NCBI GenBank assembly: GCA_023443225.1
Contig: JAEZVF010000077.1
Coordinates: 83,036-147,035, forward strand
Origin: Bacillota bacterium
GTDB taxonomy: Bacteria; Bacillota; Clostridia; Lachnospirales; Lachnospiraceae
DNA: 64,000 nt
Direction: 5' to 3'
Part shown: one piece after another, positions 42,056-51,004 of the stretch
Numbering within the stretch: position 1 is the stretch's first letter
How the letters are laid out: the number at the start of each line of letters is the position of its first letter
Notes under the pieces: model-generated
What the model was told of the DNA's origin: nothing
Databases searched by the model: none
What the model saw: only the letters and a program-made list of their open reading frames with translations
Translations under genes and position numbers: made by a program

Positions 42056-42847
42056 CTATATTTGATTTTTCAATTGTATAATACGTGTATCTGGATATTT
42101 ATTAATATCTTCAAGAGTATGAATATCGTAAGTGGACAATATTTCTTTATAGTAATTCTTAATGGTGTCTTTTGCTATGATACGGTTGCCTTCTTTATCT
42201 CTGGAAATACGGTAATTCCCCCGTTCCTCAGCACCTAATGCCTTTATGGCTTTTGGACCATACCACAAAAATGTATTGACAACCTTATCAATTAGTTTAA
42301 TTTCCTGGTCTGTTAATCTATCTTCAGGAACCTCTAGAACGCCGCTCACATGATTCTTCATACTATCGTATAATTTTACAAATGGTATGTTTTCATGATT
42401 CACACAATAATCCTCGTCAATTAACTCTTTATCATACAATGCAAGAGAAAAAGCCTGGGAAAAATACAATAACCATTGTATATACATTGGACTTACATCT
42501 GCATCACAAATTAATACCATGTATTGTGCAATCAAACTTATCTTGGACTCCATCAGTTTATTGAGAACTGCTTTCTTACTCTTTCGAAATGCTACATCGG
42601 TTAACTTATCCTTGTTTTTTAATAATAGTTCATAATAATAAGAAGGCTCTTCTTCAATTGCCCTCAGCTTGTTAGAATACTCTGTTGTAGGTATATCGCC
42701 TTCAATATACCTGATTATTGTAGTCTCACCCCAACCCAATAATTTTGCTAATGGTTTCTTGCCTATACGATAATTATCCAAAATGGCTCTGATTTCATAT
42801 ACCGAAATTATAGAATCAGAATTCATCAGAAGCTTATCCTCTTTCAT
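42056..42847 (-). CDS. HTH plus Panacea/SocA-like (DUF4065) antitoxin-type protein, orphan
   Basis: The 263-residue protein has an N-terminal helix-turn-helix region with antitoxin character (about 15-75; RIGKKPLAKLLGWGETTIIRYIEGD). An alpha-helical Panacea-like domain follows (about 100-225; MYIQWLLYFSQAFSLALYD, VVNTFLWYGPKAIKAL). Panacea domains neutralise many different toxins. No toxin-sized open frame lies next to it: the neighbours are a cupin gene and an AI-2E family gene. It may be a stand-alone regulator or act on a distant toxin. AAGGAT precedes the ATG. Confidence 0.7.
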   Translation of the reverse strand: MKEDKLLMNSDSIISVYEIRAILDNYRIGKKPLAKLLGWGETTIIRYIEGDIPTTEYSNKLRAIEEEPSYYYELLLKNKDKLTDVAFRKSKKAVLNKLMESKISLIAQYMVLICDADVSPMYIQWLLYFSQAFSLALYDKELIDEDYCVNHENIPFVKLYDSMKNHVSGVLEVPEDRLTDQEIKLIDKVVNTFLWYGPKAIKALGAEERGNYRISRDKEGNRIIAKDTIKNYYKEILSTYDIHTLEDINKYPDTRIIQLKNQI

Positions 42848-42915
42848 ACTCTCATCCTTTCAGTAAAATATCTTCTCCAAGATAATAAAAAAGGGGAAAT
42901 TCCCTAATTAAGGTT

Positions 42916-42944
42916 ATCATATATATTTTTTTTTAAAAGGTCAA
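42916..42944 (-). promoter_or_regulatory. putative promoter of the Panacea-like gene
   Basis: TTGACC (42939-42944) and TATGAT (42916-42921) are spaced by 17 bp on the minus strand, about 70 bp before the start. Confidence 0.5.
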
Positions 42945-43060
42945 CATTATTTACAAAAAAGATTACCTACATTTGGAATATATTTTACTTTTAAAAATAT
43001 TGATATCAATTAATACTAAAAGAGATAGAATTAGGATATTACATAAAACGGAATAATGCG

Positions 43061-44182
43061 TTAAAATTTCCTAAATTCATTTATATCATGAATTATTATT
43101 TTGAATCCACGGATGATCCGATCTAACATTCCTAAACGGTAGAAATTCGTTAAAGCCATACCAATTGGTATACCAATAATCATTCCCAAAACACCCATAA
43201 ACCGATAACCAACAAACATAAAAACCAAAGTAGACAAAGGACTAATACCGATGCTATCCCCAACCATTTTTGGTTGTAACACTTGTTTTACGATTTGACA
43301 AATGAGATAAATTACAATCAAGACAATTGCTCTTCCGTAATTTCCTAAGATAAAGTCTGACAGTGCCCATGGCCAAATTACCGCTCCCGTTCCTAAGAAA
43401 GGAAGAAAATCCAAAAAAGCTATGCAAATAGCAAGTAATAGTGAATAGTTTACTTGTAATATCTCAAATCCAATAAACAAAATAAGTAAGATAACAATCA
43501 TTATCTTAAACTGTGCCTTAAAATAACCGCCAACTGCAGTTTTAAAGTTATTGACAACTAAAGAATAGCTATTAATTACGGAATTCGGCATACTCTTCTT
43601 TACGTCTCTCACAATATTATCGCGTTCTGCAATAAAAAAGTAAGCGGAAATAAGGGTAATAATGGACATTAAGAAGGTCTCAACTATATTCATTGCAAAG
43701 TTACTGGCAGTACTAATGGAAGGAAGATTATCCTTAGACAATAAACTTGCAAAATCTGTGTTGAGCTTAACAGCATTTTTATCAATAAATGCTTGTACAC
43801 TATTCGGTAGTATCTCATATAACCCTTGGAAGTTTTCCGATATTTGATTCACATGCATTTCAATGCTTTTATAAATATTCGGCATATCATTTAGTAATGA
43901 TTTGATTTCATAAAACAGAAAGGCGATCAGTGCGTAAAACACACCTACAATTACAAGAATTACTGTTACTATGATAATCGCAGAACTGTGTTTTCTTAAT
44001 ATTTTAACTTTATTCTCTAAGAATTTAACTAGGGGATTAGCAATCATGGATATAATCCAACCGATAACAAAGGGCATAAAAAACCGGAGTAATGGTGGAA
44101 CTAAAAAGAATATTGCTAAGATAGCAAGCACCATTAATATAAGGTTTACGGCTATTTTAATGTAGATTTTAAAATCTCTCAT
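43061..44182 (-). CDS. AI-2E family transporter-like membrane protein
   Basis: The 373-residue protein has the family topology of two N-terminal helices, a third near residues 65-90, a loop, and a C-terminal bundle. Signature segments are FVIGWIISMIANPLVKFLE and AIVLIVIYLICQIVKQVLQPKMVGDSIGISPL, followed by GYRFMGVLGMIIGIPIGMA. The family includes AI-2 exporters, Na+/H+ antiporters and YtvI-type proteins; the substrate here cannot be told. It is a single gene, 100 bp downstream of the zinc operon's last gene on the same strand. Confidence 0.88.
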   Translation of the reverse strand: MRDFKIYIKIAVNLILMVLAILAIFFLVPPLLRFFMPFVIGWIISMIANPLVKFLENKVKILRKHSSAIIIVTVILVIVGVFYALIAFLFYEIKSLLNDMPNIYKSIEMHVNQISENFQGLYEILPNSVQAFIDKNAVKLNTDFASLLSKDNLPSISTASNFAMNIVETFLMSIITLISAYFFIAERDNIVRDVKKSMPNSVINSYSLVVNNFKTAVGGYFKAQFKIMIVILLILFIGFEILQVNYSLLLAICIAFLDFLPFLGTGAVIWPWALSDFILGNYGRAIVLIVIYLICQIVKQVLQPKMVGDSIGISPLSTLVFMFVGYRFMGVLGMIIGIPIGMALTNFYRLGMLDRIIRGFKIIIHDINEFRKF

Positions 44183-44282
44183 TTTCTAGTCTCCAAAGAA
44201 ATGTATTTATACTATATAAAAACATTATAATACATTTTCTTTCTTGGTGTAAAGTTATTAAATAAACTTAAGGTAATCTTAA

Positions 44283-45122
44283 TTATTTTACTAGTGGCTT
44301 TAAGCTTAGAGTAAGGAAAAAGATAATCGAGGCTACTATAACAATGGTTGGTCCTGCTGCAGTATTGTTGTAGTAGGATAGAATCAATCCCAGCAGTCCT
44401 GAAAAAACAGAAATACATATCGAAAACAGATGATATTCTCGCATATTTGCTGCCAGATTACGGCTTGCTGCAGCCGGAAGTATTAGCAGGGCATTGATAA
44501 TCAGTATACCCACCCATTTGATTGATAACATGACAATTAAGGCAATCAGTACAACAAATAAATTATCAATGTAGGATACAGGAATATGTTTACTCTTTGC
44601 CAGAGTCTCATTTATACTAATGGCATGCAATTTATTAAAACATAAAACCCAGAAAATCATGGTTACGATAAAAACCAATACCAATAGAAAAATTTCATTT
44701 GGTGAAATGCTTAGAATGTCTCCTACTAAAAGACCGGAATATTTAGCAAAATTCCCGCCCTTTGATAAAATAACCAAACCTAATGCTGTACTTAGAGAAG
44801 AAAATACAGAAATTACTGTATCCGTAGATACTGTCTTTCTGCGTTTGATTTTATTTAAAAGCAATGCAAAAACTACCGCAAATATTATCATAGATATATT
44901 CGTATCTGCAATGCCAAAGAGTACTCCCACGGCAATTCCCGTCAAGGCAGAATGTCCTAATGCATCAGAAAAGAATGCCATACGGTTATTTACAATCATC
45001 GTGCCAAGAATTCCAAACAATGGCGTAATGATAAGTATAGCCAATAAAGCATTTTTCATAAAATCATATTGTATCCATCGAAACGGTAAGACCGTTTCCA
45101 TTATGTTATATAAGATCTCCAT
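44283..45122 (-). CDS. znuB: zinc/manganese-type ABC permease
   Basis: The product of about 279 residues belongs to the ABC-3 permease family (ZnuB/AdcB/MntB). It has eight hydrophobic segments; FFSDALGHSALTGIAVGVLFG is the conserved cytoplasmic loop and WVGILIINALLILPAAASRNLA the second hallmark. The start at 45122 is preceded by GGGAG at 5 nt; an ATG 12 nt upstream is possible. It is the last of three genes (binding protein, ATPase, permease). Zinc rather than manganese is inferred from the His-rich binding protein. Confidence 0.85.
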   Translation of the reverse strand: MEILYNIMETVLPFRWIQYDFMKNALLAILIITPLFGILGTMIVNNRMAFFSDALGHSALTGIAVGVLFGIADTNISMIIFAVVFALLLNKIKRRKTVSTDTVISVFSSLSTALGLVILSKGGNFAKYSGLLVGDILSISPNEIFLLVLVFIVTMIFWVLCFNKLHAISINETLAKSKHIPVSYIDNLFVVLIALIVMLSIKWVGILIINALLILPAAASRNLAANMREYHLFSICISVFSGLLGLILSYYNNTAAGPTIVIVASIIFFLTLSLKPLVK

Positions 45123-45150
45123 GCCAGCTCCCATCTGTCTATCCTACCTG

Positions 45151-45918
45151 CTAACCTAAAGTTCCAAAAACCGCCTTAAATTCAGGGCTGCCTATAACCT
45201 CATCCGGCGTTCCTTCTTTCCGAATTGTCTTGTCTAGTAAAATTACGTTATCGGCATATTTTCGAACAAAATCAAAATCATGGGATATCATAATGATAGC
45301 CAAATCATAATGTTTCTTGAGATTTTCAATGTTAGAATAAAATAATTCCATTCCCTTTTGATCAATCCCGGATATCGGTTCATCTAAGAGTAAAAGATTT
45401 GGTACTGGAGTAATTGCTATGGATAAAAGTACCCGCTGCAGTTCGCCTCCAGATAAATCACATACAGGCTGATCAATTAGTTCTTGCACTTCAAAGATCT
45501 CCAACCTGCTTTTTACCATTTCATATACTTTTTTCTTTTTGAATAAAAAAACAGGATTGTCACTAATATAGGAAGCAAATAAATCGTATACACTAGTGGG
45601 AGTATTTTTTGCAATAGATAATGTCTGCGGAACATAACCTACGTTTAAATCCTGCATTTCATTATTTTTCATGTCAGTAAAGGAAATACTTCCTTCATGT
45701 TTCAACTCACCTAAAATTGCCTTCATCAATGTGGATTTACCAGCACCATTTCTTCCAATGATAACAGTCAGTTTCCCGCAATGGATATGCAGATTAATAT
45801 TTTCCAATATGGTTGTATTGGCAATGTTAACACTAATATTGTCCGTTTTTATGCAATGTAAACCACAGGCTGCATGAGAAGTGGTATCTGTAGAATTTAT
45901 ACTTTTACTTTTCTTCAT
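45151..45918 (-). CDS. znuC: zinc-type ABC transporter ATPase
   Basis: The 255-residue ATPase has Walker A IGRNGAGKSTLMKA, the signature LSGGELQRVLLSI, Walker B LLLLDEPISGID and the H-loop ISHDFD. The start MKKSKSINS at 45918 is chosen (AAAGG upstream); the open frame continues 51 bp into the palindrome but that extension starts inside the repeat. A 265-bp palindrome lies between this gene and the binding-protein gene. Residues 12-23 contain Cys and His (AACGLHC), possibly incidental. Confidence 0.88.
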   Translation of the reverse strand: MKKSKSINSTDTTSHAACGLHCIKTDNISVNIANTTILENINLHIHCGKLTVIIGRNGAGKSTLMKAILGELKHEGSISFTDMKNNEMQDLNVGYVPQTLSIAKNTPTSVYDLFASYISDNPVFLFKKKKVYEMVKSRLEIFEVQELIDQPVCDLSGGELQRVLLSIAITPVPNLLLLDEPISGIDQKGMELFYSNIENLKKHYDLAIIMISHDFDFVRKYADNVILLDKTIRKEGTPDEVIGSPEFKAVFGTLG

Positions 45919-45958
45919 GTAATTAAACCTTTCTTCCGAGTTTGGGAAACCTATAGGA

Positions 45959-46223
45959 TTGGGTGCCATAAGCTTAGTTTAGTCTGTGAATGAATCGTGC
46001 TGTAGATATATTTGTTTTGTCTGCCGCGGATGCGTCAGCTTCCGTACACTCACTGCGGCATGTCCTTTGTAGAGCCTCAAAGATATGAAAAGCATCGCGG
46101 CTGCTCTGCTTTTCACTGAGTCTCTAGTCGGACATATGCAGCCTTGTCGGCCGGTCGACGACCAAACAAATATATCTACAGCACGATTCATCATTATAGT
46201 TATTTGAAGCTTATGGCACCCAA
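45959..46223. repeat. 265-bp giant imperfect palindrome inside the zinc operon
   Basis: TTGGGTGCCATAAGCTT (45959-45975) pairs with its complement at 46207-46223. A 27-bp arm that begins TGAATCGTGCTG (45991-46017) pairs perfectly with 46164-46190. Further in, GGACATGCCGC/GGCTGCATATGTCC and GAAAAGCA/TGCTTTTC segments also pair toward the apex. It begins 3 bp after the stop codon of the binding-protein gene and ends 40 bp before the ATPase start. On the operon mRNA it would form a very large hairpin. No coding capacity and no clear flanking duplication. Confidence 0.87.
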
Positions 46224-46226
46224 CCC

Positions 46227-47201
46227 TTATTGTTTCATAAGTGCCTCTTTTAAAATCTCCAGGTTTTTCTTCATGGCGTTTATATAAGCATCCTTAGCCA
46301 TATCACCACTTACAATAGAATCTAATACATAAACCTTAGCACCCGTTTCCTTTGAAACACTATCTGCAATGGTGGTGCTAAACTGCTCTTCCGTAAATAA
46401 AACAGTTACCTGCTCTTCTATTACTTCATCTATCACTTCGGCTATTTCACCAGCACTGAAAGAAGATTCTGAATCCAGATTTACAGCATGAACAACCTCT
46501 AAACCGAATTCTTGGGCTAAATAAGCAAAGGAATCATGAAAAATAATTATTTTAGATTCTTCTATCCCTTTCAGAGTATGTTCCATTTCTTCTTTTAAAT
46601 TCAGAATATCCTTTTGATATGCATCCCCATTCGACTGATAACGATTTGCATTTTGTGCATCAAACTTTGCAAGAGAGTCCTGAACGGTCTGAATCTGTTG
46701 CATATAATGATTCATATTTAACCAGACATGTGCATTAGTTTCTTGTTCATGATTGTGGTCCAGCTCTTCTGTTTCCTCATTTTCCTCGGGTTCCTCATGG
46801 CCGTGGCCGTGCTGATGTTCTTCACTTTTCAGGAATTCTATCCCTTCACTTGCATTTACAACATTTAGTTCCGGGTAAGTATTAACAATATCCTGAATGA
46901 AACTCTCCATACCCCCACCATTTATAACTAATAAATCCGCACCTTCTAATTTCTTCATATCAGAGGTAGTCAACTGATAGTCATGAAGGCATCCGGAAGT
47001 CTGCTCTGTAAGGTTTTTAACTTCTACACCTGGTATATCTCCTGCAATATTTTCAGTTACTACATACATTGGATAAAAGGAGGTAACGATAGTGAATTCC
47101 TCTTCGCTATTTTCATTCTGTTTTACAAATGCAACTAGGAATAAGCTGCTTAACACAAGAACAAATAAAATGCCTAATAATACAATTAGTTTCTTTTTCA
47201 T
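46227..47201 (-). CDS. znuA: zinc-type ABC transporter substrate-binding protein
   Basis: The 324-residue protein is a cluster A-I metal-binding protein with an N-terminal hydrophobic signal/anchor (about 4-25, no lipobox Cys). It has a His/Glu-rich mobile loop (about 132-155, HQHGHGHEEPEENEE), NAHVWLN, and HDSFAYLAQEFGLEVVHAV. The His-rich loop is typical of zinc-specific members (ZnuA/AdcA). It captures zinc outside the membrane for ZnuBC. It is the first gene of the operon, and its promoter has a TGCAA/TTGCA dyad suggesting metal-dependent repression. Confidence 0.88.
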   Translation of the reverse strand: MKKKLIVLLGILFVLVLSSLFLVAFVKQNENSEEEFTIVTSFYPMYVVTENIAGDIPGVEVKNLTEQTSGCLHDYQLTTSDMKKLEGADLLVINGGGMESFIQDIVNTYPELNVVNASEGIEFLKSEEHQHGHGHEEPEENEETEELDHNHEQETNAHVWLNMNHYMQQIQTVQDSLAKFDAQNANRYQSNGDAYQKDILNLKEEMEHTLKGIEESKIIIFHDSFAYLAQEFGLEVVHAVNLDSESSFSAGEIAEVIDEVIEEQVTVLFTEEQFSTTIADSVSKETGAKVYVLDSIVSGDMAKDAYINAMKKNLEILKEALMKQ

Positions 47202-47236
47202 AAAGCCTCTTTTCTATATAAATATTTCTTGTCTAT

Positions 47237-47283
47237 TGCAAATCAATTGCATTAATTATATTATAAGGTATTTTCTTTGTCAA
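47237..47283 (-). promoter_or_regulatory. promoter and putative operator of the zinc operon
   Basis: TTGACA (47278-47283) and TATAAT (47255-47260) are spaced by 17 bp on the minus strand, a near-consensus promoter. The dyad TGCAA-atcaa-TTGCA (47237-47251) covers the expected start point. A Fur/Zur- or AdcR-like repressor could bind there; its sequence does not match the textbook Zur or AdcR boxes, so the regulator is open. Confidence 0.65.
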
Positions 47284-47327
47284 GGACGGAGTACTATTTT
47301 TTAAATTAGAAGTGAATGACAAATACA

Positions 47328-47357
47328 TTGATTTTAAGCAATCATGTAATGTATAAT
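47328..47357 (+). promoter_or_regulatory. putative promoter of the 47431 lipoprotein gene
   Basis: TTGATT (47328-47333) and TATAAT (47352-47357) are spaced by 18 bp on the plus strand. Confidence 0.5.
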
Positions 47358-47430
47358 ATCACCATAGATTTAGTTTGCAATTGTATGTTTATGCGAAGTA
47401 TAGAGAATTTATTTTAGGAGATGAAGTATT

Positions 47431-47955
47431 GTGAAAAAATTTAAGAATTCATTTATTATGATTAGTTTATTATTAATAATATTAGTTTTAACATCTTGCC
47501 AAAATAGGAAGACACAAGAGCCAGCCATTAAAATATCATATGATTCTAAAGAATTAAAGCCAATTTATTATGGAGATAGAAATAATAAAGATGAAGAGAA
47601 TATTGAAGAAGCAATTAAAAGTGTTATGGTTGGGAAAAGATTTATTGATTTGCCAACAATTAATTTTGGAGAAATAGTTAAAATTGAGGCATTAAATTTT
47701 GAAACAAATGAATTTGAAATCTATGACTATATTGTCGATGAAAATGGTAATATTGTTTCTGATTATAATGTAGAACCATTTACAATAACTTCAGTAGATG
47801 ATGGAAAAGCAGAATTTATATTAGAGGATAGTGAAGGTTTAGAAAGTTATCGTGGTTATTGGGTAGAAGGAAAAACTATACATTGCCTATTATTTAGAAG
47901 TAAGATATATAATTCTTCTTTCGCTTTTGCAACACTTGTATTAAGTAATAATTGA
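47431..47955 (+). CDS. predicted lipoprotein of unknown function
   Basis: The 174-residue product starts at a GTG with GGAG ten nt upstream. It has a lipoprotein signal, MKKFKNSFIMISLLLIILVL, ending in the lipobox LTSC (Cys23). The mature part is charged, with DENGNIVSDYNVEPFTIT and a C-terminal hydrophobic stretch, and has no family I recognise. The coding sequence is more AT-rich than its neighbours, which may mean recent arrival. It is a one-gene unit ended by a GGGGCT hairpin. Confidence 0.7.
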   Translation: MKKFKNSFIMISLLLIILVLTSCQNRKTQEPAIKISYDSKELKPIYYGDRNNKDEENIEEAIKSVMVGKRFIDLPTINFGEIVKIEALNFETNEFEIYDYIVDENGNIVSDYNVEPFTITSVDDGKAEFILEDSEGLESYRGYWVEGKTIHCLLFRSKIYNSSFAFATLVLSNN

Positions 47956-47958
47956 TAC

Positions 47959-48006
47959 GGGGCTTCTTGCAAAATTGTAAAGTTATATCAATCTTGCAAG
48001 AGCCCC
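47959..48006. terminator. GGGGCT..TTGCAA hairpin, bidirectional terminator
   Basis: GGGGCTTCTTGCAA pairs with TTGCAAGAGCCCC around an AT-rich loop, between two convergent genes, with a T run on the plus side (48013-48017). Its arm (GGGCT..TTGCAA.ATT.TAAAGT) resembles that of the larger hairpin at 60049-60147. Confidence 0.75.
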
Positions 48007-48028
48007 TTAGCTTTTTATCTGTTCTATT

Positions 48029-49204
48029 TTATCGAATTGCTCCATAGATGATAGAACGTATCGAACGTAAAGTAGTAAGTCTTCCACCATCACATTTTTG
48101 TATCATATACAGCATTACCAGGTTTTCTTTTGGGTCGATCATAAAATAATTACCAGTCCAACCATCCCAGCCGTACTCACCAATGGAACCATTACTGCCT
48201 GCTTTGGAAGGATCAACTAATACCCTCATGAAATTTCCGTAGCTATAACCTTTCATGGAATCCCAATCAAACGTAATCGACTGTTCTGCCGTAAGCTGTG
48301 GTTGTGACAAATACTCAACTGTCTTTGTTCCAAGAATTCTCTTTCCTTGGTAAGTACCGCCATTTGCTAACATCATTGCAAATTTTGTATAATCATCTAT
48401 CGTGGAAACAAGTCCTGCTCCACCGGATTCAAAAGCCGGTGGTTGTTTATAATCACCTAATCCAAGATGATTCCAATAACAAGGTTCTAATCGCCCAAGT
48501 TCTGGTATGAATTCATATATCATTGCAAAACGTTTCAGTTTCTCCTCCGGCACATAAAAGGACGTATCCTTCATTCCTAGAGGTGTAAATATCTCATCTT
48601 GTAGAAAGGCGCTTAGTTTTTTACCGGAAACAACTTCTATAATTGCTCCTAGCACATCTGCGGATGCTCCATACCGCCATTTCTCACCAGGTTGGAATTC
48701 CAAAGGTTGCCTGCCAATACGATTACATACATCAAGTGTAGAATATGGATTTCCCTCGCTTAATTTTTTTGCCATATCATCGAATAACTCTCCCATAATA
48801 CGTCCGGCCTCAAAACTACTATCCGGATATACCACTCCGGAGGTCATACTTAGTAAATCTTGAATGGTAACCTCCCGCACTACATCTACCAAACCATCCT
48901 TTGTTACTACCTTTTGTTTCTGAAACCCCTCCAAAAAATCTGATACAGGTGCAAATAAATCTAAACGTCCTCTCTCATAGAGAATCATAGAAGCTACAGT
49001 CGTAATTGGTTTCGTCATGGAAAACATGCGATAAATCGTATCCTTTTTTATTGGAATTCCGTTTTCTTTATCGGCATATCCCCATTCATCTTCATATATG
49101 ATATCACCATGGTGCAATATTCTGATTGCAGAACCATTGATATGCCCCTCTTTGATTTCCTTCTCCATTAATGTTTTTAAATAAGTAAGATTCTTATATT
49201 CCAC
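48029..49204 (-). CDS. beta-lactamase-family serine hydrolase
   Basis: The 391-residue protein has the class C/EstB fold: Ser62-x-x-Lys65 in MFSMTKPITT, a Tyr motif in WRYGASADVLGAI, and the third motif region around EYGWDGWTGNYF. There is no signal peptide, which suggests a cytoplasmic esterase, peptidase or amidase rather than an antibiotic-destroying enzyme. The start is a GTG at 49204 close to GAGG. It lies 24 bp downstream of the DUF3842 gene and may share its transcript. Confidence 0.85.
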   Translation of the reverse strand: MEYKNLTYLKTLMEKEIKEGHINGSAIRILHHGDIIYEDEWGYADKENGIPIKKDTIYRMFSMTKPITTVASMILYERGRLDLFAPVSDFLEGFQKQKVVTKDGLVDVVREVTIQDLLSMTSGVVYPDSSFEAGRIMGELFDDMAKKLSEGNPYSTLDVCNRIGRQPLEFQPGEKWRYGASADVLGAIIEVVSGKKLSAFLQDEIFTPLGMKDTSFYVPEEKLKRFAMIYEFIPELGRLEPCYWNHLGLGDYKQPPAFESGGAGLVSTIDDYTKFAMMLANGGTYQGKRILGTKTVEYLSQPQLTAEQSITFDWDSMKGYSYGNFMRVLVDPSKAGSNGSIGEYGWDGWTGNYFMIDPKENLVMLYMIQKCDGGRLTTLRSIRSIIYGAIR

Positions 49205-49228
49205 TCCCTATATAACCTCACTTTCTTA

Positions 49229-49666
49229 TCATTCGTATTTTTTCAGATATTCCATCACCAGGTCTACACTGTAGTCGATATAACTGTCAGTTGTTGCATT
49301 TAGTTCAGCAGCAATCGTTATATTACAGCGATTCAATGGAATCAAAATCTTCCTTGCTGGTGAGGAACTAATGGCACATGCCATTTCTGATGTTAATTCA
49401 CCCATCATTGAATTTGCAGCAATGATTGCAATCGGTCCTAGGATAATATCGGATTGTGCGGTCGTTCTCACAATTGCATTCTGACCTGTAGCTCCAATAT
49501 TTGCACCAGCCTTCATCATATTATTGGTAGCTGCTGCATTTGTACCCAAAGCACAAATAGTTATCTCTCTATCTTTTGGAATACGTTTTCTTAACTTTCC
49601 AACTATATTTTTTCCAATACCACCGCCTTGCCCATCGACGATAGCTATCATAATTTCTTTTGTCAT
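49229..49666 (-). CDS. DUF3842 family protein
   Basis: The 145-residue protein starts MTKEIMIAIVDGQGGGIGKN and continues with a Rossmann-like glycine-rich beta-alpha-beta start, TICALGTNAAATNNMMKAGA and IAANSMMGELTSEMACAI. These fit DUF3842, a small cytoplasmic family without known function. The GQGGGIGK loop suggests nucleotide binding. It lies 45 bp downstream of the DUF1576 gene, a pairing I believe recurs in Bacillota. RBS GGAGGGG. Confidence 0.75.
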   Translation of the reverse strand: MTKEIMIAIVDGQGGGIGKNIVGKLRKRIPKDREITICALGTNAAATNNMMKAGANIGATGQNAIVRTTAQSDIILGPIAIIAANSMMGELTSEMACAISSSPARKILIPLNRCNITIAAELNATTDSYIDYSVDLVMEYLKKYE

Positions 49667-49711
49667 TCTTGTATCAACCCCTCCCTTCTAATGTATCTGC
49701 TAAATCCTATA

Positions 49712-51004
49712 TCATTTTCTTCTTGATTCTTTATACCTTATAATTGCATCAAAAAAGGGGACAAGTGCTGCGGCAATAAAGCCTCCAGAAAACCCGTTGT
49801 TATACAGGTTCATTCCGCCATGCAGATATCCAATATTCTTGGTAACAGCCATATGGATAAACCCGGCTATCATCCCAGCCACAACTCCGTAATGACCGGC
49901 TATGGGTGCGAGAGTTGTTCCAAAAAGTGCTGCAAGGATTGCAAATGTAGAATAATGCTCATATATATTTAATAATTTAGCGATAAATACACCAATGATG
50001 ATAGGAATGACATTTTTCATATGTTTGCCATATGCACCAAAACCTACAACAGTCAATATACCGCCTATTGTCGGTCCGTTTAGTTCTCCACCGATTGCTA
50101 ACACATACGATGTAGCCAGACAACCTAAGAACGACATATTAATCAAAGTTAAACCAAATCCAGATGTAACCGTGAAATCCGTGCCACCCTTTCCTGTTAA
50201 ACTCAACAGGTTGCGGTATCCTCGCAAACTCCAGCCGTTACCATACAGTCCAATAAGGAACATGAATACAAATAGTGAATAGAATATGGTGGCAAAACTC
50301 TTGTTGTTGCCCGATGATATAATGGATACGGCTTGGACTTCAATCCCCATACTTCGCAATATTGCCATAAAAAACATACCAATAATGCCCACCGTAAATC
50401 CTATGTTATACAGATTAAAACCCTGATGAAATTTAGAAAAATTCATTGCCAATGGAGGTATCACAAATCCAGAAAAGATACCCGCTGCTACACCAAGTGG
50501 GATACCTTGCCACAGGGGCAATCCAAGATTAAAACTGATTTCGCTAACCAATGGACTTAAACCCGTTCCAAACAAGGCATATGCCAAATAATGTCGAAAG
50601 GGCAAATATTCCATTTTCGCAGACAAGAATGCACCAACGGTGATTGGAATGGTGTTAAATAAGTTTTTCCCAAAAAAAGAGAATCCTGTTACTGTAAAAA
50701 TAGCTGCTATCATCAAGCCATTGATTTCCTGACCATTTGCCTTCACCATAATAAGACTTAAGAGCAACATAATTCCCACATTAAAAAAAGTTGCGCCAAC
50801 ATTCGAAAGCTCAATATAATCTGTAATTAAATCGGCTGAAGAGGTTAGAATTCGCATATAACCTGCCCATATCTCATAAGGAGAATTAAATATAAAGGCA
50901 AGCCCAATAAACATTACGCCAATGCAGATTAAAAAAATTACTTTAACGCTTTCTAACACAGTAGCAGCTCTGATATCTTCTGTATGAGAAATCAGTTTGG
51001 ACAT
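49712..51004 (-). CDS. DUF1576 membrane protein
   Basis: The 430-residue protein has about ten to twelve hydrophobic segments and an internal duplication: EINGLMIAAIFTVTGFSFFG in the first half parallels ELNGPTIGGILTVVGFGAYG in the second, and FHQGFNLYNIGFTVGIIG parallels LHGGMNLYNNGFSGGFIA. The inverted or tandem repeat fold resembles transporters. The family is uncharacterised. It is probably co-transcribed with DUF3842. AAAGGGGTGA precedes the ATG. Confidence 0.8.
   Translation of the reverse strand: MSKLISHTEDIRAATVLESVKVIFLICIGVMFIGLAFIFNSPYEIWAGYMRILTSSADLITDYIELSNVGATFFNVGIMLLLSLIMVKANGQEINGLMIAAIFTVTGFSFFGKNLFNTIPITVGAFLSAKMEYLPFRHYLAYALFGTGLSPLVSEISFNLGLPLWQGIPLGVAAGIFSGFVIPPLAMNFSKFHQGFNLYNIGFTVGIIGMFFMAILRSMGIEVQAVSIISSGNNKSFATIFYSLFVFMFLIGLYGNGWSLRGYRNLLSLTGKGGTDFTVTSGFGLTLINMSFLGCLATSYVLAIGGELNGPTIGGILTVVGFGAYGKHMKNVIPIIIGVFIAKLLNIYEHYSTFAILAALFGTTLAPIAGHYGVVAGMIAGFIHMAVTKNIGYLHGGMNLYNNGFSGGFIAAALVPFFDAIIRYKESRRK

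Noticed and set aside
45979..46194. A 71-codon open frame inside the zinc-operon palindrome
   Set aside because: It lies wholly within the inverted repeat, has no ribosome site and no family resemblance; the DNA is explained by the palindrome.
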